Notes: a model not told the origin generated them from the sequence alone. A stretch of DNA of 64,000 nucleotides from Leptospiraceae bacterium (GCA_024233875.1 JACKPB010000011.1:95851-159850), one strand, 5' to 3'. Positions 53,385 through 62,330 are shown, numbered from the stretch's first letter. Translations and numbers: made by a program.

Positions 53385-55601
53385 GTGTACTTTCGAATTT
53401 TAATTTTTTTTTTCATACTTCAACTGAATGGGATTTCTTCGGAACCCAATCCTCTGCATCCTGTTTTTGAAGTTCTGGATTCAGAAGGAAGATCTGTAAA
53501 GTCCTCAGGCTCCCCCATTTCCACAGAAAAAACCTGCGGGGGGTGCCACAATTACGAATACATTCAAAAAAACAATCCTCATAATAAAGAAGGATTGAAA
53601 GTCGATTGCATTCAATGTCATTTCACCGGTGGGGTATTCAAACCCGTTTCCGGAGACTTTGATGGAAGCGGTAAGATCCTGAGAGAAAAGCTTTTTCTTC
53701 ATGTTCCGGAGAACCAAAATTGTAACTCCTGTCATGGGTTTGATAAGGGCAATGGAAGACCTCTGGAAATTCCTTCCGATTTCAATGATTTGATGAAATA
53801 CAATCTGGTGAAAAAAACCGGAGAACTTTCCTCACATCAGAAATTGAAGGATTCTTTTTTGAATCTTCAGGACAAAGAAGAAGCCGACTACGCCTGGGAC
53901 ATTCATGCGGATCGAAGGGTTCAGTGTGTGAACTGTCACTTCGCGCCCAACAATCCTAAGTATGATTCTACGGAATCTACAGAGGATTTGAGTCATCTAA
54001 AGATCAATCCGAGAAAGATCAGTACATCAGAATTCCTCTCCAAACCAAATCACGACCTGGCAAAAACCAACTGTACTACCTGTCATGATCCCCTTCAAAT
54101 TCATGATATGATTCCTTACAAAAGCAAACACATGGAGAGATTGGAATGTCAGAGTTGTCATGTTCCCGAACTCAGGGGACCTGCTCTCAAAGAGATCGAT
54201 TTTACTGTCCTTTCAGAAAAGGATACTCCGGTTTACAGTTATCGAAATATTGATGGCTATCCGGAATCCAAGACTCTGAATGCTGAGTTCATCCGGGCCT
54301 ACACCCCCTATCTCATGCCCTACGGCAAAGAAGGGAAGCTTATGCCCACCAATATGGTCACAGAATGGTTTTGGGTCAATGGAACTTCAAAAGAGAGAGT
54401 GGATTCCGAAGTGCTCAACCGAATTCAATTTCCTGAGGATGAGACTAAAAAATCAGGGATTCTGGAAGTCTTTGACAAAGATCGCGATGGAAAGGTTACC
54501 AATGCCGAATGGGTTTTGAACACTGAAGAAAAGTACCAATTCATGAGATCCCTCCTCATCAGTGAAGGGGTAAAGGATCCTAAAATTCAGGGAAAGGTTC
54601 AGGTCAATCCTGTAGTACACGGAATCCAGAGGGGAGAAAATGTAACACGAGATTGTACTAACTGTCATACAAGGGATTCAAGAATCCGCAGACAGATCTC
54701 TCTCAGCCAAATTCTTCCCGGAAGAGGAGAACCCGAATTTGAAAAGTCCGAGCGCTTCGATGCCCAATTCCTGAAGCTGAGGGAAAATGGGGTGGAATAC
54801 ATAGCCAAACGGGATTTCTTTCAAACCGATTACTACATCTATGGTTTCAGCAGAAAGAAATGGTCGGACTATCTGGGAATATTTTTCTTTGTGATGACTC
54901 TTCTGGGGATCGGTGTTCATGTGACCATACGACTTCTGAAAGCTCCACCTCATGATCCTGAGGCACACAAGCATTTGAAAGTAGTGTATATGTACACCTT
55001 CTATGAAAGACTCTGGCATTGGACATCTGCTTTCGGGATTATCCTGCTTCTCTTCACCGGAATCGCCATTCACTTTCCCGGTCTGATTCCCCTGAAGCTC
55101 ACCATCTCAGTCTACACACACAACATTTTAGCTTTCATATTGATCACCAATGCATTTCTCTCCTTCTTTTATCATCTGGTGAGTATGGAGATCAAACAAT
55201 ATCTTCCCCCTCTACGGAGTATCATGAGTGATAGCATGATTCAATTGAAGTACTACATGAGTGGAATTTTCAAAGGGGAACCGCATCCTATAGAAAAGTC
55301 AAGAGAGAAGAAGCTGAACCCTCTCCAACAGATTACCTATCTTGGTATTTTGAATCTTCTTCTTCCTCTTCAGGTCATCACCGGACTCATGATCTGGGGT
55401 GGGGGCAAGTGGCCGGGATCTATGGATTTTATTGGAGGATTGAAAGTCCTCGGACCCATTCATAATTTTTGTTCCTGGATGTTTTTGTCCTTCCTTGTCA
55501 TGCACATCTACCTAACGACTACCGGTAGAACCTGGTTTTCGAATATTCAGGCGATGATCATAGGGTTTGATAGATTGGAACAGAATAAAGAGTCTAAATA
55601 A
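53385..55601 (+). CDS. Heptaheme cytochrome c fused to a cytochrome b561-type membrane domain, with an EF-hand
   Basis: A 738-residue protein with a GTG start after TAGGGGG. A signal peptide (ILIFFFILQLNGISS) precedes a periplasmic part with seven CxxCH sites (CGGCH, CIQCH, CNSCH, CVNCH, CTTCH, CQSCH, CTNCH). Between the sixth and seventh lies DKDRDGKVTNAE near residue 365, a textbook EF-hand calcium loop. The last ~240 residues form about five helices of the diheme b561 type (MYTFYERLWHWTSAFGIILLLFTG, VYTHNILAFILI, LGPIHNFCSWMFLSFLVMHIYL) with His ligands. It should pass electrons between the quinone pool and the octaheme partner encoded 11 bases upstream. I infer a quinone-linked membrane module, with direction unknown. 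Confidence 0.85.
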   Translation: MYFRILIFFFILQLNGISSEPNPLHPVFEVLDSEGRSVKSSGSPISTEKTCGGCHNYEYIQKNNPHNKEGLKVDCIQCHFTGGVFKPVSGDFDGSGKILREKLFLHVPENQNCNSCHGFDKGNGRPLEIPSDFNDLMKYNLVKKTGELSSHQKLKDSFLNLQDKEEADYAWDIHADRRVQCVNCHFAPNNPKYDSTESTEDLSHLKINPRKISTSEFLSKPNHDLAKTNCTTCHDPLQIHDMIPYKSKHMERLECQSCHVPELRGPALKEIDFTVLSEKDTPVYSYRNIDGYPESKTLNAEFIRAYTPYLMPYGKEGKLMPTNMVTEWFWVNGTSKERVDSEVLNRIQFPEDETKKSGILEVFDKDRDGKVTNAEWVLNTEEKYQFMRSLLISEGVKDPKIQGKVQVNPVVHGIQRGENVTRDCTNCHTRDSRIRRQISLSQILPGRGEPEFEKSERFDAQFLKLRENGVEYIAKRDFFQTDYYIYGFSRKKWSDYLGIFFFVMTLLGIGVHVTIRLLKAPPHDPEAHKHLKVVYMYTFYERLWHWTSAFGIILLLFTGIAIHFPGLIPLKLTISVYTHNILAFILITNAFLSFFYHLVSMEIKQYLPPLRSIMSDSMIQLKYYMSGIFKGEPHPIEKSREKKLNPLQQITYLGILNLLLPLQVITGLMIWGGGKWPGSMDFIGGLKVLGPIHNFCSWMFLSFLVMHIYLTTTGRTWFSNIQAMIIGFDRLEQNKESK

Positions 55602-55614
55602 GGAGGAATCGGAA

Positions 55615-56133
55615 ATGGAACTCAAAGAAGAAAAATACATCAACCCGTATCTCGGGGGAACTCTCCTGGGGATAGTTTTGTTTTTAGCGTTTTACATCAC
55701 CGGGAATGGTCTCGGTGCATCCGGCGCCATCAATCGACTCCAGGTATTTTTCCTGGATCTTGTGGCCAGCAATCACGTGGATCATGTGGGATATCTGGCT
55801 CATTTTGCCGGAGGAGATCTCAATGCCCTGGACAATAGCGGGGTTCCCATGCTCTTGGGTACCTTTGTCGGAGGTATGCTTTCCGGTCTCTTTCACAAAA
55901 GATTGAAGGTAGAGATCCGAAAGGGGCCCGGGATTTCCAATCAAAAAAGATTGGCCTTTGCCTTTGTAGGTGGGACCATTATGGGATATGGAGCGCGTTT
56001 GGCAAGAGGTTGTACCTCCGGTCAGGCTCTAAGCGGTGGGGCTGTCCTTTCCGTAGGCAGCTGGACATTTATGCTGGCAGTATTTGCCGGAGGATATGCA
56101 CTTGCGTATTTCTTCCGAAAGGCATGGAACTAG
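55615..56133 (+). CDS. YeeE/YedE-family sulfur transporter, first half-size subunit
   Basis: The open frame extends to 55567, inside the previous gene, but ATG 55615 follows AAGGAGG by 9 bases and gives a 172-residue protein. It has about four to five helices and the family motif GYGARLARGCTSGQALSGG near residues 124-142, with the conserved Cys. YeeE (TsuA) imports thiosulfate by passing it along cysteines; half-size PmpA/PmpB pairs import related sulfur species. This gene and the next probably form one heteromeric channel. Confidence 0.88.
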   Translation: MELKEEKYINPYLGGTLLGIVLFLAFYITGNGLGASGAINRLQVFFLDLVASNHVDHVGYLAHFAGGDLNALDNSGVPMLLGTFVGGMLSGLFHKRLKVEIRKGPGISNQKRLAFAFVGGTIMGYGARLARGCTSGQALSGGAVLSVGSWTFMLAVFAGGYALAYFFRKAWN

Positions 56134-56142
56134 GAGGAAATC

Positions 56143-57396
56143 ATGGCGCCATTTGATTTAGTTGGTTCTTTAGGAAAGTTTTGGGGCTATTCTGTTTTCT
56201 TTCTCATCGGAATAGGTTTTGGTGCAGTTTTGGAAATGTCCGGCTTCGGTGATTCCAGAAAACTGGCGGCTCAGTTTTATTTTAAAGAAATGAGAGTTTT
56301 GAAGGTTATGTTCACTGCCATCATAGTCGCTCTTGTTCTGATCTTTTTGAGTACATCTTTCGGACTTCTGGATTTCAGAAATCTTTATGTGAATCCCACC
56401 TATCTGATGCCCGGAATTTTGGGTGGGCTCATCATGGGAGTGGGTTTCATTATGGGAGGGTTCTGCCCGGGGACTTCCCTTGTAGCGACTTCCACTTTTA
56501 AGTTGGACGGACTTTTGTTTTTTCTCGGAGTGATCACAGGTGTGGGAGTCTTCGGAGAGACTGTTTCTTCTTATCATCCTTTTTATGAAAGAGATGTGAT
56601 GGAAAGATTCCTTCTTTCGGACTACTTCAATACAAGTATAGGTGTGATGGTTCTGGTTTTGGTTCTGATCGCACTGACCATGTTTTACGGTGCTGAAATC
56701 TCAGAAAAAATCTTCGGTAAGAATCAATCTATAGAAGAAATCGATTTTATGCCAAAAAATAAGAAGTACATTGCGGCTGCCTTAAGTCTTCTCTTTATTG
56801 CCGGAGTCATCCTCTTCAGAGGGCAACCGGATCCTTCCGAAAAATGGAAGTATGCATCTAAGAAATATCAATCCATTTTAGAGAAAAGGGAGATCTACAT
56901 TCACCCCGGAGAAATGAGGGAGTTGATGAATGAAAGAACAGTATTTACCAGGATCATGGACCTACGACCCGAAAAGGATTTCAATCTATTTCATCTAAGA
57001 GATTCTTTCCGTGTCACTGAGGCGAATTTGAATGATCCTCATTTTGTAGATACTCTTCTGTCAAACAATTCGGAAACCGTCTATGTTCTTCTCTCCAATG
57101 AAGAAGCTATAGCGACAGAAGCATGGAAAATCCTCAGAGCTCAGGGAGTCATAAATCTCTATATTTTGGAAGGTGGGATGAACAACTGGTTGGAATTCTT
57201 TCCCTTACCTGAAGAAGTTGCAATCAAAAAAGTCCAATCAGCACCGGAGTCTCTTCACTATCAATTCTTCAGAGCGGTAGGTGCACAAATTTCTGCCTCT
57301 CATCCGGAAGAGTCTCACGGAGAAGAGCACGCTATCGAATTCACTAAAAAAGTGAAGATGCAAAAGAAGAAAGCTGTCATGGGTGGTTGCGGTTGA
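56143..57396 (+). CDS. YeeE/YedE half transporter fused to a Cys-less rhodanese domain
   Basis: A 417-residue protein preceded by AGGAGG. Residues 1-225 hold the transporter half, with EMSGFGDSRKLAAQFYF near 31 and GGFCPGTSLVA (Cys108). Residues ~245-355 form a rhodanese fold: PGEMRELM, IMDLRPEKDF, LEGGMNNWLE. At the active-site loop, where a Cys is expected, the sequence is VYVLLSNEEA, so the domain looks inactive as a sulfurtransferase. The protein ends in a His/Glu stretch and a basic tail finishing GGCG, placing a free Cys416 one residue from the end. I infer sulfur binding or carriage rather than catalysis. Confidence 0.82.
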   Translation: MAPFDLVGSLGKFWGYSVFFLIGIGFGAVLEMSGFGDSRKLAAQFYFKEMRVLKVMFTAIIVALVLIFLSTSFGLLDFRNLYVNPTYLMPGILGGLIMGVGFIMGGFCPGTSLVATSTFKLDGLLFFLGVITGVGVFGETVSSYHPFYERDVMERFLLSDYFNTSIGVMVLVLVLIALTMFYGAEISEKIFGKNQSIEEIDFMPKNKKYIAAALSLLFIAGVILFRGQPDPSEKWKYASKKYQSILEKREIYIHPGEMRELMNERTVFTRIMDLRPEKDFNLFHLRDSFRVTEANLNDPHFVDTLLSNNSETVYVLLSNEEAIATEAWKILRAQGVINLYILEGGMNNWLEFFPLPEEVAIKKVQSAPESLHYQFFRAVGAQISASHPEESHGEEHAIEFTKKVKMQKKKAVMGGCG

Positions 57397-57469
57397 TCAT
57401 TCAGTTGTTTTCAGACTTTCGGTAGGAAGAAGACCGGGTTTAAAACATTAAGAACAAAGGGGAAGAGAA

Positions 57470-58927
57470 ATGGCTAAAATATTAATCTTAGGTGCGGGAA
57501 TCTCCGGAAATACTGCCGCGATGTATGCAAAATCATTCTGTAGGAAAGAAGATGAAGTCATCGTGGTGTCACCGAATAAAAAATGGAATTGGATTCCCTC
57601 CAATATCTGGGTCGGTGTTGGCTTGATGAAACCCGAAGACGTCACTTTTGATATTGCTCCGATTTATAAGAAGATGGGCATTGTCCACCATCAGGCTAAG
57701 GCTCTCAGCATTCACCCTGAAGGCGATAGTTCAAGATCCACTCCCTATGTGAAGGTAGAGTTCACCGGGGAGGGGCAGCAGGGGAAAGTGGAAGACATTA
57801 GTTTTGATTTCCTGATCAATGCGACCGGTCCCAAATTGAATTTTGAAGCCACAGAAGGACTCGGACCCGGTAAGAATAGTTATTCGGTCTGTACCTACGG
57901 ACATGCGGAAGAAGCCAACCGCGCTCTTCAGGAAAATATTGAAAGAATGAAAAAAGGGGAAAGGCGAAAGATCCTGATCGGTACGGGACATGGAAACTGC
58001 ACTTGTCAGGGAGCCGCCTTTGAATACATATTCAATGTAGAATATATTTTGAACAGACATGGAGTCAGAGACAAGGCAGATCTGACCTGGGTTTCCAATG
58101 AATACGAGATGGGAGATTTCGGAATTGGAGGAATGCATGTCAAGCGGGGAGGGTACATCACCCACAGTCGGATCTTCACAGAATCCCTCTTCACAGAAAG
58201 GGGATTGAATTGGATCACCCGTTCTCATGTGAAAAAAGTAGATAAGAACCAAATCTTCTATGAAACTCTCGAAGGTGAGGACAAAGAAGAAGATTTTGAT
58301 TTTGCCATGCTGATTCCACCCTTTTCGGGAGTGGGAATCAAGGCCTTTGATAAGAACAATGCTGATATCACTACTAAACTTTTCGCTCCCAACCAGTTCA
58401 TGAAAGTCGATGCGGACTACACTCCGAAAGACTATGAAAATTGGAGTGCAAAGGATTGGCCCTCCACCTATCAAAACTCTGATTATAAGAATATATTTGC
58501 AGTTGGAATCGCATTTGCTCCACCCCATCCGATTTCCAAACCAATGAAGAGCCCCAAAGGCACACCGATTTTTCCGACTCCTCCGAGAACCGGGATGCCA
58601 TCCGGTGTCATGGGAAGGGAAGTGGCTAGAAGTATTACAGATATGATCAAAATGGGAACGGACAAACCCACAAGACGGGCGTCTCTGGCCTCAATGGGAG
58701 CGGCCTGTATCGCATCTTCCGGAGCAGGAATTTTTGATGGTACTGCGGTCTCCATGACCATGTACCCCATTGTTCCTGATTTTGATAAGTATCCGGATTA
58801 CGGACGTGACATTGGATTTACTTTTGGTGAAATAGGTCTTGCGGGACATTGGATCAAGCATATTCTCCACTATGTATTCATCTACAAAGCAAAAGGAAAT
58901 TTATTTTGGAAGTTAATACCCGAATAG
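57470..58927 (+). CDS. Sulfide:quinone oxidoreductase-like FAD protein
   Basis: A 485-residue flavoprotein. The N-terminal FAD site is ILILGAGISGNTAAMYAK (residues 4-21). Cysteines that could act in catalysis are C141 (SVCTYG), C177 and C179 (GNCTCQGAAFE) and C413 (GAACIASS). The quinone/membrane end carries LAGHWIKHILHYVFIYKAK. The layout fits the SQR/flavocytochrome-c sulfide dehydrogenase superfamily, which oxidises sulfide to polysulfide and reduces quinone. The CTC pair and absence of a Cys near 350 differ from the best-studied types, so the subtype is open. It lies in the sulfur operon, 73 bases after the rhodanese fusion. Confidence 0.8.
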   Translation: MAKILILGAGISGNTAAMYAKSFCRKEDEVIVVSPNKKWNWIPSNIWVGVGLMKPEDVTFDIAPIYKKMGIVHHQAKALSIHPEGDSSRSTPYVKVEFTGEGQQGKVEDISFDFLINATGPKLNFEATEGLGPGKNSYSVCTYGHAEEANRALQENIERMKKGERRKILIGTGHGNCTCQGAAFEYIFNVEYILNRHGVRDKADLTWVSNEYEMGDFGIGGMHVKRGGYITHSRIFTESLFTERGLNWITRSHVKKVDKNQIFYETLEGEDKEEDFDFAMLIPPFSGVGIKAFDKNNADITTKLFAPNQFMKVDADYTPKDYENWSAKDWPSTYQNSDYKNIFAVGIAFAPPHPISKPMKSPKGTPIFPTPPRTGMPSGVMGREVARSITDMIKMGTDKPTRRASLASMGAACIASSGAGIFDGTAVSMTMYPIVPDFDKYPDYGRDIGFTFGEIGLAGHWIKHILHYVFIYKAKGNLFWKLIPE

Positions 58928-58937
58928 GAGGTGAACC

Positions 58938-59084
58938 ATGAAGCATAGAAAAGCGTATGAAAAGGATTTTTATCCACCGGTACCTACTAATTTTACGAAG
59001 AGAATGAGGACAAATGTTCTCTGGCAAATTTTTCGATTTCTCATCATCAATATGAAGATGATTCAAATGACACGTCTTCACTGA
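58938..59084 (+). CDS. Small basic protein at the end of the sulfur operon
   Basis: A 48-residue protein, too short for most gene callers. It has a strong ribosome site (AGGAGGTG, 5 bases before ATG) and starts 10 bases after the SQR-like gene. The sequence is Tyr/Pro then basic-aromatic: YPPVPTNFTKRMRTN, followed by LWQIFRFLIINMKMIQM. The second half is an amphipathic, partly hydrophobic helix that could lie on the membrane or bind the flavoprotein. I see no known domain. Support is the ribosome site, spacing and non-random composition. Confidence 0.65.
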   Translation: MKHRKAYEKDFYPPVPTNFTKRMRTNVLWQIFRFLIINMKMIQMTRLH

Positions 59085-59098
59085 GATTCCTCTGACTT

Positions 59099-59404
59099 TT
59101 GAAAGAGGTTAGATATCCTTCTTTCAAAAGTCAAATTTCTACTATTCAAATCGCCGAGAGGGCAGGCGTTCTCATTAAAGAGATTGTAAATGAAATTCAA
59201 AATACAGCCGGATTTGTTAAGGAGATTAGTCTATCAGGGAAGGAACAGTCTGAAGGAGTAAATGAAATCAATCTTGCTGTAGCACAATTGGATTCTTTAA
59301 CACAAAAAAATGCTTCTACTTCAGAAGAACTCGCTTCAACATCTGAAGAATTCCTCAGTCAGGCTAAATCCTTAAAAAGAATGATAGATTTTTTTAAAAT
59401 ATAA
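59099..59404 (+). pseudogene. Remnant of a methyl-accepting chemotaxis protein (C-terminal end)
   Basis: A 101-codon frame opened by a TTG. From about 59140 the sequence (IQIAERAGVLIKEIVNEIQ, then EQSEGVNEINLAVAQLD, then STSEELASTSEEF and the final IDFFKI) matches the last ~85 residues of chemoreceptors. It aligns with the end of the intact chemoreceptor at 62060-62325 (KIAEKAGSLIAEIVPDIK, EQKLGIEQVNSAIAIL, SFFRNF). The signalling hairpin tip, membrane segments and sensor are all missing, so it cannot work as a receptor. It is probably what is left of a deleted or recombined gene. Confidence 0.75.
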
Positions 59405-59667
59405 TGCGTTGGTAGAGATTCAACTGATTTGAGTTTTAATAAAAAATCTTAGAAATTAGAATTTTCATTTCATAGTTTTCGATCCATATCTTCCGGTGAA
59501 TTCAATTTTCTCTGAAAAATTGAATGGACTTTGAAAACAAAGCAATATTTTTTGAATTAATGATTAACGTGTAATTTTAAAAAATTGGAATGATTTTTTA
59601 TTCTCCTTACTTTAGTTTTAGAACTGGAGTAAGTCGATCTTATTAACATATATTTAGGATGTATATA

Positions 59668-62325
59668 ATGAGTTTTCTACAAAATATTAAAATTCGGGAA
59701 AAATTATTTTTATTGATCACTTTTCCGGGGATAGTAATCGCAATTATAGCTGTTCGTGATACATACAACGAACTCAAAATATACAATGAAATGAAAAAAG
59801 TACAGTCTTACATTGAATATGCCGGAATAGCTTCAAATCTTGTACATAATTTACAATTGGAACGGGGAAGGACAGCAGGGAATCTGGGTTCGGGAGGAAG
59901 GTTTGAAAAAGAACTGATTCAACAAAAGAAAACTACTGATGAGACTTATGAAAAGTTTACTAATTTTTTAACAAACAACCCGGACCGATTGCCTTATAGC
60001 TCGGAAGACATCAAACCGTACCTTGAAAAATTTGAAAAGAAAAGGGAGATTTTCTTTTCCAGAAATACAAGCTTATCAGAAGTTCTGGGTTTTTACTCAG
60101 ATTTTATCAACTCAATCCTCATATCAATATTTCAAATCAAAAGGGATACGAATGATTCCGGAATGGTAAATCGAATCTCCAGTTTCTATTATTTTCTGGT
60201 CATGAAGGAATATTCCGGAATAGAAAGAGCTATGGGCTCATATCTTCTCGGGAAAAAAAAATATGAAGCTGGAGAGATGGAAAGACACATCACTATCATT
60301 TCTACCCAGAAGCACAATGAAAAATTATTCCGGCTCAGTTCAGATCCGGAATCTATAATTGCATTGGACAATTTAAACCAAAAGCAGCACTTTCAGGAAG
60401 TGAATCGAATTCGTGAAGAAATTCTGAGAGAAAAATTCAAAGAAGAACCCCTTTATTGGTTTGATCAGATAACAAAAAAGATTGATGATTTGAAGGTTTT
60501 TGAAAATGGACTTTCCAAGGATTTGATTGCCCAGAGTGATTTGCTGAGTAGTGTGGCATTGAAAAGTTTGTACTATCAATCTGTAACCTTTCTTGGATTG
60601 TTTATATTTCTCTCATTCTTCACACTTGCACTCTCCCGATCGATCACAGTTCCAATCTATGATATGATCAGTTCATTTACGGAAATCTCCAATGGAAATC
60701 TCATCATGATGAATGCGAGCGATAGAAAAGATGAAATTGGTGTAGTATCCAATTCGATGAATCGAATGGTAGAAACTCTGGTCAATCTCTCCGGAGAGCT
60801 GGATGGTATTACAGAAGACTTTAAAAATGGAAATCTTTCGCGCAGGGGAAATGATAAAGGTTTTCAGGGAGTCTATCGGGATATCATCAGAGGTACCAAT
60901 GCGACTCTGGATGAAATCACCACACCCCTGTTCCTGGCATCAGATTATATGCAGAAAATTGGAAATGGAATCATCCCTCCTATGATTGAAAATCAATACT
61001 ACGGAGACTTCAATCAGATTAAGGAAAGTATTAATACTCTTATATCAAATTTAAATTCGTTTATTGGTGAAATGGAGAGATTGAGTAAAGAGCAATCTTC
61101 AGGCAATATAGATTTTTTTATCGATGAAAACAAATACTCCGGTGCTTTCCGAATGATGGTGGATGGGGTAAATAATCTTGTTCGATCCAATCTATCCGAA
61201 ATGAAAGACATCATTCAAATCGTGGATGATTACGGAAAAGGAAACTTAGATGAGGTTTTGCATGCATTGCCCGGAAAAAAGAATTACATCAATCGATCTC
61301 TAGCTATTCTCAGAGACAATATGACGAATCTAAATACAGAATTGCACAGTCTTTTTGAATCTGCATCTGATGGAATATTGGACAAACGAGGGGATACTAA
61401 AAAGTTCAATTATAAGTTTTATAAAGATATGGTAGATGGGATCAATCATCTTTTGGATTCGGTTATTTTTCCTGTTCAGGATACTATCGATGTTATGTCC
61501 GGGCTTGCTTCCGGAGACCTGAAAAAGAAAATGACCCGTGAATATAAGGGAGAATTCAAAGTACTTCAGGACTCGGTCAATTCCTCAATGGATAAGATTT
61601 CTAATGTAATAGTGGAACTTCAGAGAACTATTGATGATATCGAAAGCAATATGAGTCGATTGGAAACCAATTCCAAATCTATTCAGAGAGGAGCGGCACA
61701 TCAATCCAACCAAACTCAATCCAGTTCGGCATCCACAGAAGAGATCTCTTCTACGATTTCCATGAGTGTTGAGAATACTGTTCATGCACAACGAATATCC
61801 AGTCTGGCTGCAATCAAAGCCAATGATGGAAGTCAGGCTGTATTGGAAACTCTAGAGTCAATGAGACTTATCGGAGAAAAAACAGAAATGATAGAACAGA
61901 TTGCAAATCAAACCAATCTTCTGGCTCTCAACGCATCTATCGAAGCCGCACGTGCCGGAGATCACGGAAAGGGATTTGCTGTGGTTGCTTTGGAAGTAAG
62001 GAAATTAGCAGAAAATAGTAAAAATTCTGCGATCAGTATCAAAGGACTTATCTTGGACAGTTTGAAGATTGCTGAGAAAGCGGGCTCTCTGATAGCTGAA
62101 ATCGTTCCTGATATAAAAAAGACAGCAGATTTGGTGAAAGAAATCAATGAAACCACTAACGAACAAAAACTCGGAATCGAACAGGTAAATAGTGCGATTG
62201 CTATCCTAGCTGAGATTTCTGAGGAAAACCTAAGAACCAGCGAAGAATTGTCCGGGATAGCCGAGTCCTTTAAGAATCAGTCCAATAGCCTGATGCAATC
62301 CATATCTTTTTTCAGAAATTTTTAA
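59668..62325 (+). CDS. Methyl-accepting chemotaxis protein with NIT sensor domain
   Basis: An 885-residue receptor. I prefer ATG 59668 over 59659 because AGGA lies 9 bases before it, whereas the first ATG abuts that site. One membrane helix (LFLLITFPGIVIAIIAV) is followed by a periplasmic nitrate/nitrite-sensing (NIT) domain (~40-300) with the LQLERGRTAGNLGSGG motif and QKKTTDETYEKF. A second helix (LGLFIFLSFFTLAL) leads to several HAMP-like repeats (~330-640). The signalling domain has the tip EMIEQIANQTNLLALNASIEAARAGDHGKGFAVVALEVRKLAENS. NIT domains are known nitrate/nitrite sensors in other proteins. The long array of HAMP-like repeats between membrane and signalling domain is unusual. 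The receptor would signal to CheA. Confidence 0.9.
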   Translation: MSFLQNIKIREKLFLLITFPGIVIAIIAVRDTYNELKIYNEMKKVQSYIEYAGIASNLVHNLQLERGRTAGNLGSGGRFEKELIQQKKTTDETYEKFTNFLTNNPDRLPYSSEDIKPYLEKFEKKREIFFSRNTSLSEVLGFYSDFINSILISIFQIKRDTNDSGMVNRISSFYYFLVMKEYSGIERAMGSYLLGKKKYEAGEMERHITIISTQKHNEKLFRLSSDPESIIALDNLNQKQHFQEVNRIREEILREKFKEEPLYWFDQITKKIDDLKVFENGLSKDLIAQSDLLSSVALKSLYYQSVTFLGLFIFLSFFTLALSRSITVPIYDMISSFTEISNGNLIMMNASDRKDEIGVVSNSMNRMVETLVNLSGELDGITEDFKNGNLSRRGNDKGFQGVYRDIIRGTNATLDEITTPLFLASDYMQKIGNGIIPPMIENQYYGDFNQIKESINTLISNLNSFIGEMERLSKEQSSGNIDFFIDENKYSGAFRMMVDGVNNLVRSNLSEMKDIIQIVDDYGKGNLDEVLHALPGKKNYINRSLAILRDNMTNLNTELHSLFESASDGILDKRGDTKKFNYKFYKDMVDGINHLLDSVIFPVQDTIDVMSGLASGDLKKKMTREYKGEFKVLQDSVNSSMDKISNVIVELQRTIDDIESNMSRLETNSKSIQRGAAHQSNQTQSSSASTEEISSTISMSVENTVHAQRISSLAAIKANDGSQAVLETLESMRLIGEKTEMIEQIANQTNLLALNASIEAARAGDHGKGFAVVALEVRKLAENSKNSAISIKGLILDSLKIAEKAGSLIAEIVPDIKKTADLVKEINETTNEQKLGIEQVNSAIAILAEISEENLRTSEELSGIAESFKNQSNSLMQSISFFRNF

Positions 62326-62330
62326 ATTCA

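Noticed and set aside
57731..58528. 265-codon frame on the minus strand
   Set aside because: It lies wholly inside the SQR-like gene in another frame. The product is rich in Ser/Phe/Ile with no domain or ribosome site, so it is an antisense shadow.
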